Assembly: GCF_014805625.2 (NCBI RefSeq)
Contig: NW_023998464.1
Span: 5,185,316-5,249,315, forward strand
DNA length: 64,000 nucleotides
Source: Glossina fuscipes
Lineage: Eukaryota; Arthropoda; Insecta; Diptera; Glossinidae
Reading direction: 5' to 3'
Positions within the stretch are counted from its first letter, which is position 1, and every line of letters begins with the position of its first letter. Under the pieces are notes generated by a model. The model had not been told where the DNA came from. It saw nothing but the letters and a program-made list of their open reading frames with translations, and did not search any database. The position numbers and the translations under genes are program-made. Positions 27,245 to 37,900 of the stretch are shown one piece after another.

Positions 27245-27282
27245 TTATCGTTGGTCATTAAAAGTTGATATAAAAAAATTTC

Positions 27283-27289
27283 GCTTACC
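27283..27289 (-). other. CadN: CadN splice donor, phase 1
   Basis: On the minus strand the exon reads CATAACG followed by GTAAGCGA. The conserved protein block stops exactly here (GHN, then one base of the next codon). Downstream codons lose all cadherin character and reach a stop at 27245-27247. Both facts support the junction. Confidence 0.88.
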
Positions 27290-28996
27290 GTTATGTCCCG
27301 TGTTGGTGATGATAACCCAAAAATCGATGGTTTTCTCTGGACCTAATTCTTCGTAGTCCCATTTTTTCTTAACTCGTACTGCTCCATTAGTTTCCACTGT
27401 GACCCAAGGATTTTCATCACGTATCTTAAATGTTTCTTTATCGGTTTCCTTTTCAAGCTGGAAAACCGATTTACCTTCGGTATCACCATCGGCTTCCGTG
27501 AATTCTATTCGCTTAGTCGGCCTTACAGCTCGCGTAACACGTCGTTTTTCACGATGATGACTGTGATCGTTTACGGAATCATGATCGATATGTTGCATAA
27601 TAAAAGACACCGGTTCGGGAGCTAAGAATTCGAGTAAAACTTTTGCGGGTTGTAAGCAAACTAAACTGGGATAACGTAAGTCATGAGCTTCTACTTCCAC
27701 TAAAAGTTCCGTAGTCTGAGGCTGATCAACCAACATGATTTCTCCAGTCTGTGGTACCATGATAACCGTATTGCTTGGTTGTTTAAGACGATAGGCTATT
27801 TTATCACCGTCGGCATCAGTAGCTTCTACTTTCCCGAGAATAGTGAAACGCTTCCAACTAACAGTAAAATTGTTATTTAAATCTGCAGATTTCTGACCAG
27901 CCAACGCGAATTTATAGTCGTGTGCTTTGAAAATGGGACGATTATCATTTTCGTCTAATATTGTCACTTGGATTTTTGAAACAGTTTTGTCGACATCTTC
28001 CAAATCGGACGCTTGAACGGACAAGTCGTAGTGGGCGATGTGCTCACGATCCAATGGTCGGTTTGTTACCAACCAAACACCATTTTCGTCATCGTCTTCT
28101 ATTATTAACGATGAGGAACGTTCTTCAGCCTTATTCCTTTGCTTTGATTGCAAAGCAAAGGCTGCTTCTGCGTTACCGCCTATAATAGAATAACGTACTT
28201 GTTTGTTCTCTTTTAATTCACCATTACTGAACGCTTGCATTAAAGGCACGCCACGAACTCTTGTACCAGGTGGCTTATTTTCTTTTATCTCTCCTGAAGC
28301 ATCCAACATTGAACCTGGAAATCGTAACATATCATTGCGATGCATAACATACAGTTGTAGAGTATGGGTTTGCGTTGTATTCGGTGTCTCTTCTACTACC
28401 ACCAAATTCACCGGACGATTGACTAGAGGTGAAATATCGGAAGTAGTCATTACCACGCCATCATCCAATACCGTAAAATATTTCGCATATTCACTATCCA
28501 GCATATGATATGAGCCTTGACGATTCATTGTATGGCTTAACATAAAATGTTTATTGGAACTATTGATATTGTTGCTGTTGTTGTTGTTGTTGAAATCGAA
28601 ATGCATCGCCTTAGTTCTAAAACGCTTAACACTAAAACCAGGATAAGTATCATGAGGTAATACTAAGGACAAGTCATTATTATTATGGCTATGACCCATG
28701 CCATTGTCATCCAATTTGTGTTCAGCACTGACTGTTGACAGACTTTCGATATCCGACGATTTTGTTGCTGTTGTTCCTGCTGTGGTTGAGATCTCATGTG
28801 AACAAGTACTTGCAAATTGATTATTAATTAATAAAAATGCAACCATTAAAGCGACCGATATTTGTCGCTGTAATGACGTAAATGCGCGCTTAATATTTTG
28901 TAAACTTTTTAAATGAAAGGCGGACATAATTTCACTGTCCACGTATTTCAATCTAGAGTTTTTCGAACACTTATTACGCGCTCGCCTATGTGCCAT
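27289..28996 (-). CDS. CadN: Cadherin-N (CadN), N-terminal coding exon
   Basis: This exon encodes the first 569 residues of a classic cadherin, the calcium-dependent neuronal adhesion receptor used in axon targeting and synapse partner choice. A basic N-region precedes a hydrophobic signal segment at residues 46-57. Residues 136-148 are Asn-rich. From about residue 161 come divergent and then typical cadherin repeats: RPLDRE at 313-318, DENDNRPIF at 348-356, DADGD at 394-398. A furin-like REKR site lies at 482-485, followed by a very conserved block (496-569). The match to Drosophila CadN is from memory. An in-frame TGA seven codons upstream makes ATG 28996 the first possible start; M24 (28927) is an alternative with a similar context. 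The exon ends in phase 1 after Asn569 at a GTAAGC donor, and open frame continues only 14 codons into the intron. Later cadherin repeats, EGF/LamG domains and the membrane segment must lie left of the window. The paralogue CadN2 is the main alternative. Confidence 0.93.
28556..28592 (-). repeat. Coding trinucleotide (AAC) repeat, poly-Asn
   Basis: A run of GTT units on the plus strand (AAC in the coding direction), interrupted by CTG and ATA, encodes most of the Asn-rich tract at residues 136-148 of the cadherin. It lies between the signal region and the first cadherin repeat. It is in frame and likely length-variable. Confidence 0.85.
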
Positions 28997-29066
28997 AATG
29001 ATGGCACGTCTCCGTCAACGAAACTCAACACTTGTATTCGTTAGAAATTTTAGTTAACGCAATATT
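28997..29066 (-). other. CadN: Putative 5' UTR part of the CadN coding exon
   Basis: A strong splice acceptor sits 70 nt upstream of the first ATG. On the minus strand, a pyrimidine-rich tract (29071-29095) ends in CTCACTCAG, with the AG at 29068-29067. The stretch between acceptor and ATG holds a TGA in frame with the CDS, as expected for leader sequence. This suggests at least one non-coding first exon further right, which I could not locate. Alternatively transcription starts nearby and the AG is unused. Confidence 0.55.
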
Positions 29067-30370
29067 CTGAGTGAGGAGGGAGTAAGTGAAGAATTCGTTT
29101 TTTAATGCTTCTTCCAAATCATTGTAAATTCCTCTGCACAAACTGTGGGCCGAGAACAATTAGCTGAAAAGAGGAATGAAGATAAAATAGCTTGTTTTAG
29201 TAATTAGGGAAATAAAACAAACGGATAATTAGATAAAAGGTAAAGTGTACACGCGTACGAGCATTAGCTCAAACTTTAGTCAGAACAGCACCACAAGTAA
29301 ATGTTACTTACTCTTAATAGCAAATAGCAAATGAATGCATGTTTTATAGCTTAGTTCTCCAAACATTCACTACAAATTAGTGAAATTGATTCCCGCCCCT
29401 ATATCTTGTGTCCCGTCTCTTTTTCTGCACTTATGCTAGAGTCCGAAAATATTATTTCCATATAAATGCCTCTCTTGCCAAAAAATATGATAGGTACAAT
29501 CATCTTCTTCTCTTAAGAAGATCTTTTCATCTTAGCTCTGTAATTGCTGTATAGTATATGATTTCCATTTAAATATTGCACAACAATACCAATGAGTTGC
29601 TATATGCTAATGCTTAAGTTATGCCTTGTGGTTTTGAGGAGCCTTAAATTCCAAGTTTAAGTTTGAGTTTAAATTTGTCATAGCTTTATAAATAGTAATT
29701 GTACTTCCAACGTGAGGCCTTAAATAAACTAAATAAAAAAAAGGCTTAGCACGCAGCTAACTCTAAAGCTTCTGTGGAGCACGATTCCCGCATGACATCA
29801 AAGCTATCCAGAGCTCAATTTTAAGGATCATAGGCAATAGTTATTGATAAGGTTTCTTTGATTTATGATGTCTGAAGTACCAGCCATGGTTTCAAAACTT
29901 TTCTTTGACATAATCGTCACTTTGCGAGCAATCGTATCAATATATAGCAGCCCTCAATATCGATTAGTTTCGTTGGAAGCTTATGCATTTTAATTTAATG
30001 TGTGGACCGCGGAACACACCTTCTGTTTTCGTTAAAAGGCGGATTTTCCAATCAATTATTTTTGCAAAAATAGCATACTATTATCTTGAAGCTGGTGTTA
30101 TAGTTCGTTTAGAAATTGTTTATGTTAGTTGCTGTGCTTACAAATAAAATGAAGACAATTTGAGAGGACACGAAGCTTTCACATGAGGGGTAAATCATAT
30201 ATTCACTTTTACGCAAGAAATAGAAAATTTTTTGTGGCTTTCACAAATGGTTTCGATAGCTCTTAGATTCGTATTTGCTACGTTTGGTATGTTGCCTTTG
30301 CATCTACATGCAACTACTATGCAATTGGAGAAATCAGTCACGAGTTCAATCAGTGGAGTTCAGTCACAAA

Positions 30371-30398
30371 TGGATGCACAGCCATGGCTGTGCATCCA
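30371..30398. repeat. Perfect 28-bp palindrome
   Basis: The half-site TGGATGCACAGCCA is followed with no spacer by its exact reverse complement TGGCTGTGCATCCA. Flanking bases do not extend the symmetry. It is more GC-rich than its surroundings. It could form a cruciform or bind a dimeric factor; nothing nearby decides between these. Confidence 0.95.
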
Positions 30399-32621
30399 CA
30401 ACAATGGATTACCTTTAATGCCGTAGAATGCCGCTGGAGGAATGAATACAGTGAATGAAGACAACGAAATTCAGAGGAAATTTTCCGCATTCGGAAAAAA
30501 ATTTTTAAAACGAAACTTTAATGTTTGTTTGAACGGGCTCTTCATATATGCGCGACGTGTTCAAAGGTCGAAAAGAATTTTAAGAGGACTGACGATAATT
30601 TTTTCGTATTTGCATACGTCAAATTGTATTAGGCAAGCGAATGGCAAAGAGGTTGTTTGGCTTATTTGGCGGTTGGGTCAGAAAGTTTGAGATTCCAGTT
30701 CTGGTTGCTATCAAATGTACACATTCTTCCAGAAAATTCTCGATAATTCTGAATTTCATACGAAGGAAATATCTTATCAACCATAGCTGCATAAGTGGGA
30801 CAAGTTAAATATATTATCGTGCTTCATATCGCGTTAGCGCGAACATTGGAAGAACCGAGAGAAAGGACGCGTGGACAGCGATTTCTAGTAAAATTTTGCA
30901 CGTGAAATATATTTTGACAAAAACGCGATAGAGCAACCATCCAATTCGCAAGTCCTCATGACTCCTGTTTATTTCCTAAAGCCAAGAAGTTGACTCACAC
31001 TAATCTCCCTACGCGATATTGTTGAGTTACTTTCGTGCTTTCGAGATCGTAGATTTTTTTGTGTACTTTGTATTGCGTTTCCAAAGAATATGTGTGGCTT
31101 AATTAGAGTACATTATGTTAGCTTGTATGTATACACACAACTTGTTTGGGTAAATAAAGAAAATTCAAACTATAAGCAAAATCGACATCCTTTTAATTAT
31201 CCCCAGGATTCTCATAAGTGGCAGAAAATCATGTCATGACATTGTTAGGCCTAGAAAACGTGATAAGATTGCGATTAATATACCTTAAAGTGCAAAGTGA
31301 GTAAACAAAAGTCTACTATATAAGGAACATGAAAAACACTCATATACATACGCACAGTTTTTAAAAAAATCGAAAATTCTTGTTCACTTTTGATTAATTC
31401 CGTGCACACTAACGAAGTTGGTCTGCCTTTACCGCTAATATATATGTGCGCTTCAAATTAGCTCAACGGAGCACTTGAATTTCATTTACACAATACAATA
31501 GATCCTCTTTGTTACAATTTGACGTTTCATGTGCACCGGCTTTATTCATTTTTACTGCAAGTCAACACATTACCTAAACATTATTCGCATTTAGTTTGTA
31601 CGCTAACTTTGATCCTTTCTTAAGAAACAAAATAAAAACTAACGAGCAATATAATGTAAACAATTCACTGCAAAGAAGACACTTGTGGTACGAATCGAAC
31701 GGCTAAACGAGCATACTTCCAGACTGGAAGTGCGCAAATAAAACAAAAACTGGTTTATGTAGCTTACTTCACATATTAATGATTAAAACAACCCAAAAAC
31801 TGTCAAATTTTATTTATGTGGAGAAATATTATCGAATTATTAAAATAATGCCTCACGATATATATACGCATGAAAACATACATAATTAGGTTTTCATAAG
31901 TTAATTAGCTAACGCGATTTTGGACGTAAAAGTGCGCAGTTATTAAAAAGAAAGCAAATCAAATTTTTGCACAGTTTGAGTAAACTTATTATATATGTGA
32001 AAATCTTTTTTGTTTTTGAGTTGAAACACAATAGGAGAAGTAATCAATGCGCCTCAAATTCCGATGTCGATCCTTTTCTATGGTTGGTTTCCTTAGATTT
32101 ATGAGAATCTTAGTACGCGTCAGTAAATAAAATTTTTGTAGTCATCAGTGGTATATTCATCATTTAAATTGAAAGTGTCTTTGTATGTCAGGAGGGATAG
32201 AGACTTAAATGCTTATCAGTTTATATTGATCATCTTCCAGACTATTGCGCCAATACTTGCTCTTACGTAATTATACGAAAGAGATGGTAGTATAAGGAGC
32301 AGATCGTTTTAGTTTGTGGCCCATCGTTTCCTCCGTAGCCTTTGCTTTGTTTGTGTTTTTGTTTTTGGAAACGTTAACCGCATTGCACAGCACTAGTTTT
32401 ACCAAAGCAAAATCTAATAACCTGAGAGTGAAACGCGTTAATAGGCCGGCCAAAATACTTTAAATGTAATATTACTAAAATCACATGGAATTGAAAGGAA
32501 ACAATTTTAACTGATTCAACTCACTCACATTTGAGTAGTGTATGGTACATAGCCTTGATATAGCAAAATGGAAACAACTTTTGCGTTAAACATCGCTTGC
32601 TATCACCGACGTCTATGGTTT

Positions 32622-32645
32622 GTATGAATTAGTATGAATTAGTAT
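32622..32645. repeat. 10-bp tandem repeat
   Basis: GTATGAATTA is repeated twice head to tail and followed by GTAT, a partial third unit. Confidence 0.9.
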
Positions 32646-33061
32646 TTCCCTTTTTACCAGGGTACTTGATAAAAGGACATTTAATATTTATATATTTCAC
32701 TTATTTAAGATTCTTGAATTAATCAGAATGAAGTCACTACAAAATTGGCAATGTCTCTTCTTTGCCTAAAATTCTAATATGAATATATATAAGAATCTAT
32801 TATATACGAATCGCTTTCTTGACAAGAATAAAATAGTTACATGTTTTCCTCACTATCCATTAGGACGATTGGGTAAAATCGTAGTTTCCGGGTTTTGGAG
32901 TGCGTCATAAAGGGTTAAATATTTGTGTATTTATTCTTCATGATAAGCTTCAATCACACTACGAGATTGGGTACGTTGTATAGAAATATGAGAAGACATT
33001 TTCATTAATATGCATGGTGTTAAAACTGAGTCTATGATCAGCCGTGTGAGCCTTCATCCAA

Positions 33062-33437
33062 ATGAGGAAGATTATGAAACTAAATCAAAAATTGCAATTG
33101 CCCTAGGTTTCACGTTATCCTGGCCGTAAAGCGATTACTGCAAAGACTGTGGCTGGTGCTGCAGGCGAGAAGCTAATTAGCCCCACATTATCCACGATGA
33201 CTTACTAAAAACTTACGAAAAAATTCAAAATAATGGCTTTTTTAAAGATTTTAAATAACAAGCATTTGATGCCCACACGATATGCGGCCACTGAAGTTAC
33301 ATTCGATAAATTATCGGCCAAGCATTTGAAAGGTCCAGTCAGAAATAAAACGCATCGTTTTCAAACACGTCTCCAATTCGGGATATCATGCAAACAAGAC
33401 TAAAACAAGTGGTTTCTCCAAAAGCTACGTTCCTAAG
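33062..33437 (+). pseudogene. RpL27: Ribosomal protein L27 processed pseudogene
   Basis: Pieces of the 60S ribosomal protein L27 (normally about 135 residues) appear in order from start to stop without introns. ATG 33062 opens MRKIMK. Then YPGRKAI (33115-33135) matches the N-terminal KOW-type segment. From 33236, AFLKILNNKHLMPTRYAA leads into FDKLSAKHLKGPV and NKTHRFQTR, and ends NKWFLQKLR with a stop at 33435-33437. Frameshifts in the first half, a TAA at 33401 and one extra A near 33420 destroy the frame, and some 30 nt are lost overall. No introns plus decay fit an mRNA retro-copy. I did not identify a poly(A) tail or flanking duplication. It lies opposite to CadN transcription. Confidence 0.88.
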
Positions 33438-34057
33438 GTGCGAAAAATTTTTCAACTAAATTTTGAAATGAAAACAAAAGAAACAATTTTTCGCATGTTT
33501 CGTTTACACTGAAGAAGTTGAAACCAAAGAAGTTTACTTGGAAATGTCGTAAAATAAGAAAAATCTCAAAGTTCATTTTGGAGTTAATGTTAATTGACGG
33601 TTGTAAAGTGCACCGTAAGATTTAAAACGCAACAAGCGAGAATTGTTTACAGCTGGATAGAATTAAATGTAGAATTTCTAGATAAGGGTGAAAAGTGCCG
33701 GACCAAAGTGTCGAACTATATTTCATTGGAGCGAAAGCCAAGGCTAGAGCCAAATTTGTTCAGGGCAGATTGTAAAATTTCCGTACGCAGATCTAGAACA
33801 AAATCATGCAGAAGGAATAATGCTAATCTCACACACATATAAGTACGATATGGTTTACGTATGTTCATAAACATAACTTGTGCTTATGTGGAGAGAAAAA
33901 TAGGCGTATGTTGTGTTAGCTTCGTGGAAGGTGTTCGTTTCGTTTTCCTCCCGGTTTATTTTATATTTGCCGTCCATTTATTAAGCGGAAAATTTCCTGT
34001 ATTCAAATATGGTTTTAGAGTTATGGTAAATATAAACGAAAATTTGATAGAAGCTCA

Positions 34058-34229
34058 TCCGCTCGAGTCGCCGAAGGTGAGGAATCTCGACTAGCAACTC
34101 AATGTTCGTGGGTTCAAATCTCAAGTGCGGTAGAGTTTTTAATCAAAGCCGATAGCCTTCGATGCTAGTGCTTTAAGAGTTTAGTCTTAGAATTTATTTC
34201 TCTGGCGAAATTAATAATAATAATAATAA
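34058..34229 (+). mobile_element. tRNA-derived SINE, copy 2, with target-site duplication
   Basis: This copy is flanked by TTGATAGAAGCTCA (34044-34057) and TTGATAGAATCTCA (34230-34243), 13 of 14 bases identical. The body starts TCCGC as in copy 1. The head best shows its tRNA origin: GACTAGCAACTCAATG at 34089-34104 resembles the anticodon arm of tRNA-Ser, and GTGGGTTCAAATCTCA (34108-34123) resembles its T-arm and contains the B-box GGTTCAAATCT (34111-34121). The tail is (AAT)n. Confidence 0.88.
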
Positions 34230-34639
34230 TTGATAGAATCTCAGTTCAAAGACATGACATTATTCCAGGTGGAGAGCAAAATAGGTGTGTCGACGAAAAC
34301 TTAAAAATAACACTAATATTTTGTACTTAAAAACAGGCACTTTTACGGAAATCGATTTAGACAGTCAACAGCCGATACAGTCATCTTTAAGGCCACCTTT
34401 GATTCTACTAGACATTGATGACATTAATTTGCAGCAGATCTCTTCTCTCTCGATCAAACTTTATTTTTTGAATATTTTTCCACAATTATTTATTCTTGCT
34501 ACAGGCAACTTGACGCTTGAGTTTGCCTTTCAATAGGATTGTGGGCAGGAAACTGACTTCGCCATTCGCCAACACGCTTCCGGAGCCTCGCTTTCATCAA
34601 ATTTGAGAAGTTGGAAAAATTAGCTGCTAAAGCGAAATA

Positions 34640-34987
34640 AGGGCCAACAGATTTTACAAAAATCTGAATGATATCTATAGCTTAGAGTCAATATCGAAGC
34701 TGCGCTCTCTAATAAGCGAGCTCTACCTATATCGTACTTTAACTAACTGCTAACCGTTCGCATGGATTGCTAATAGAACTAATATACTATGCATGGCTGA
34801 CTCGGATCTATATCCGGGTTGGGAGTGTGCCTCTGTGCTAGATGTGTACATGCTTGTTTTCCACTCTTTTTTTCTTTTTCTTCTTTTTCTTTCTATTTTC
34901 TCCTTCTCTCTTGTTGTATCTTTCGTACTGTTTTGTTATATTTTGTAAGCGTTAATTCTGAAAATAAATAAGTAAATAAATAAATAG
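34640..34987 (+). mobile_element. Possible LINE 3' end with ATAA-type tail
   Basis: A moderately GC-rich stretch (about 34690-34860) passes into a pyrimidine-rich run (34860-34920) and ends in AAATAAATAAGTAAATAAAT. Such repetitive A-rich tails end many insect LINEs. A related tail (TAAGTAAATAAATAAGTAAA) occurs at about 60340-60361. No coding motif was recognised here, so the assignment rests on the tail alone. Confidence 0.35.
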
Positions 34988-37900
34988 GAATAAACGAAAC
35001 TTCTTACTGCAGGAACAAGTTTACGTGGTCTTCGCAGAATAAATTCCGAACTGTCTCGCCACATGTAAGACGTTCCACGTTGCTTTGTAGAAGCTACCTT
35101 TTACAATTTTTATGGGATAAAACTGAAAAATACACCTCGCACCTCTTTTCCCGTCCGCATATGTGTGATCATGTTTTCATTTGATTCACTTGATACCACT
35201 CTAGCCATATTGCAAGCATACTCACAATTATTCGTCCAATAAACACTTGCCTTCTTGCCTTAAAATCTATGACCTAACAATAATCTAAAGCAAATTATCT
35301 ATAAACATGGAAAACAACATTAATCCGGATTGAATTCCTACAATGGTTATTGCCTTTTTAGGCTTAACTCTGTGCAACAAACTTCGTCCTTGTCGGATTA
35401 AAAAAATTTTTACATTTCATTGATTGATTATTTCATTAATAACGTGCGTAAAGACAAAAAGAAGTAAATACTAAATTGAAAAACATGTCTTTCAACAAAA
35501 GGAATACAAAGTAAATGACAAAAAATATGGGAGATCCTTCACTGTGCTTTATAACACATTTTGAAGTTATCATTTGTACCTTCCCATTTCAATTAATTCA
35601 ATTTCTATCCGGATCGACAACAAAGCGAAGATAATATGAGTCCTTTCTATAACTGCAAGCAAATTTTCGATTCGATTTAACTAATTTTCGATACATAAAT
35701 GCAAATATGAATGTCAAACGTGAAAACATAATCCCGGGAAAAGGCAACAATTGTCCAGTTTTCCATAATTTTCAAAGTTAAGGTAACGAAGGCAACGAGA
35801 AATGATGTGCGACCGAGTTCGTTTTCAAAGACAAAGTTATGAAAGGGTAAGAATGAATTGAGGAAACCAGCAAGTAGAAATAATCAATTCCACCATTCCT
35901 ACGTCTTCTTGACGTACATATTTATGAGCGACATAGATTAGACAAATATGATATAAGTGCAGTTGACGTTGGAAAGTTGGAAGAGGATTGCATAGTGAAA
36001 TGTGATTTACTTTAAATTTGGCACGGATTATAAGAGGGAGAAATCAAAATAATTTGCTTTCTTATTGTAGCGTTTATTTGCTTGCTAATGCTATCAGAAA
36101 AAGATTTAGTTCATTAAATAAAACCTTCAAAAACGACCATCAAATTGCTGAACTCCAGTCAAGCAAAGAGTAAAGTAATCGCAAAAATTAGCCGAATCTA
36201 GTGAGGTTATGTCAACGAACTCACTAGCCAACCTTTGGCACAGCGCATAATGACTTTACATGACTGTGCATCTAACTAATATCATTTTTATTCACCCATT
36301 AAAATGCACCAGAAAATTTTCCATTCAATAACTTTTTTTCTTATTTCCACTTATCATTATAATAAAACTTTGACAATCATCTTTAAGTATAACCATGCTG
36401 CAAAAATAAATTGAAAAAGCAAGGAAGAAAAAAGCGAACGGCACCTCTCGACAACGTAGAATAGAAGAAGAAGAAGAAGTTTGAAACGTTAAGAAAAAGT
36501 GTTGGCAAAGGAGGGAGAATTTCTGCTATCAGAGGTATTGCTTACCCAGACACTTTTGACTGGCAAAGATACGCCAACGCAAAAAGATATCATATTAAAA
36601 TTGTTAGTCTTTAGAATCTTGAAACGCAAAAAACAACGACCGCTCAAAGAACGTATCGCCGTTAAATGAGAAAAAACGACAGAAAAGTTTCCTTGTTCTG
36701 AAAACAATTTTTCTTCTGCAACTTTTTTAAAAACTGAAATCAAAGTGAGGTAAAAAAAGTTCGACGTATAAATCATTAATTTTTCTCTCTTTATAGTCGA
36801 CACGTGCTGTATGACATACGCCATGTAATAAATTAAAAGAAGAAAAAGCAAAAAAAAAAAAAAAGAGATATAAAAAGCATAAGGATTCCGAAATGAGTGT
36901 TTATAGCAAGTGCGCTACAATAAGTATTTTCTTTGCTGCCTCGATGTCGGTTGACCGATCGAAACTATTTTTGTGCCGCTTGGCAATCCGCAATCAAATA
37001 TTCACGGCATTATATACCATTTGTACACAATCACTACGGATGATATATCTGCGGTCGTATCGTTCCCTTTTTCTGTGTAGAATTTGTATAATAGAGGCCT
37101 TTGTATAAATGCCTGTGAAATGAAACAATTTTATAGATTTACATGTCTGTATCACCAAGAGATAAACGAGATTAGTATACTCTCGCATTACGTTGTTGAG
37201 TATGAAGAAGAGCAACATTAATTAGTTAAAAGAAGACAACTTAATGAAACCGATGCACTCTGTCTTAAAACTTTTGTTTTCCTAATCCTTTTGAGATAAA
37301 CTATGCCAAGGATAAACAAAGAGCTCACCTGCATAGCATTGCATGTAAAAATTCAATTATTTTAAATCGCACTAATCCATCGTTTTGCACAGTTAACCAT
37401 TCTCCGGCAATTTTTTAAATCCCAGATATTTTCATTTAAACTTTAAAAAACTCACGGTCGACTTGAATATTCATTTTAATTAATTTAAAAAATGAAGGTT
37501 TTTTCAAAAGATTAGTAAAAAAGCCAAGGAAGACATAGTCGACTTGGCTTGTTTGATTTGTTTTAGTTTCGTTTGGTCTTAAGCATATCCTAGAAAAGTT
37601 GATCTGCTTGGCACACGACAACTCCCCCGGGAAATATTCTTGTAAATTGCTCAAATTGTATACTAAGCGCAGTGAAACGTAATCTTTTATGCCAACCTAT
37701 GCAAATTATGTATAATTTCTTGATTCTAAATTAGATTAGAAAAGTGCCCAACACAGATGCCAACTGATGCCGATAATCTTTGTTCTTCGGTTACGAGTGG
37801 AGTACGCCAGATGTGTTTAATATATGTTTTGCAAAATTCCTTCAACATTTATTCCCTTAAGAGTGCTTGGATTAAAAAGCCGAGGCGGACTTATTGTACT

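Larger units (their letters stand above)
1..27288 (-). other. CadN: CadN intron downstream of the first coding exon (5' portion)
   Basis: From the donor at 27288 to the left window edge I found no reading frame resembling the next CadN exon. In particular I searched by eye for sequence able to encode the VNDEPP-type calcium motif that would follow, and found none. The interval contains only transposon relics, microsatellites and unassigned AT-rich DNA, listed separately. A short exon or a nested small RNA gene could have been missed. Confidence 0.7.
29067..33061. other. Upstream intron or 5' flank of CadN
   Basis: Should contain, or be followed on the right by, the non-coding first exon(s) and promoter(s) of CadN. 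I could not place them: no downstream promoter element or clear first-exon donor could be singled out by eye. Only the palindrome at 30371-30398 stands out. Confidence 0.5.

Noticed and set aside
27961..28508. Plus-strand frames of 74 and 101 codons over the cadherin exon
   Set aside because: They are antisense shadows of the strongly supported CadN coding frame.
36489..36851. 120-codon minus-strand frame
   Set aside because: No motif, AT-driven composition, no splice or start context supporting a gene.
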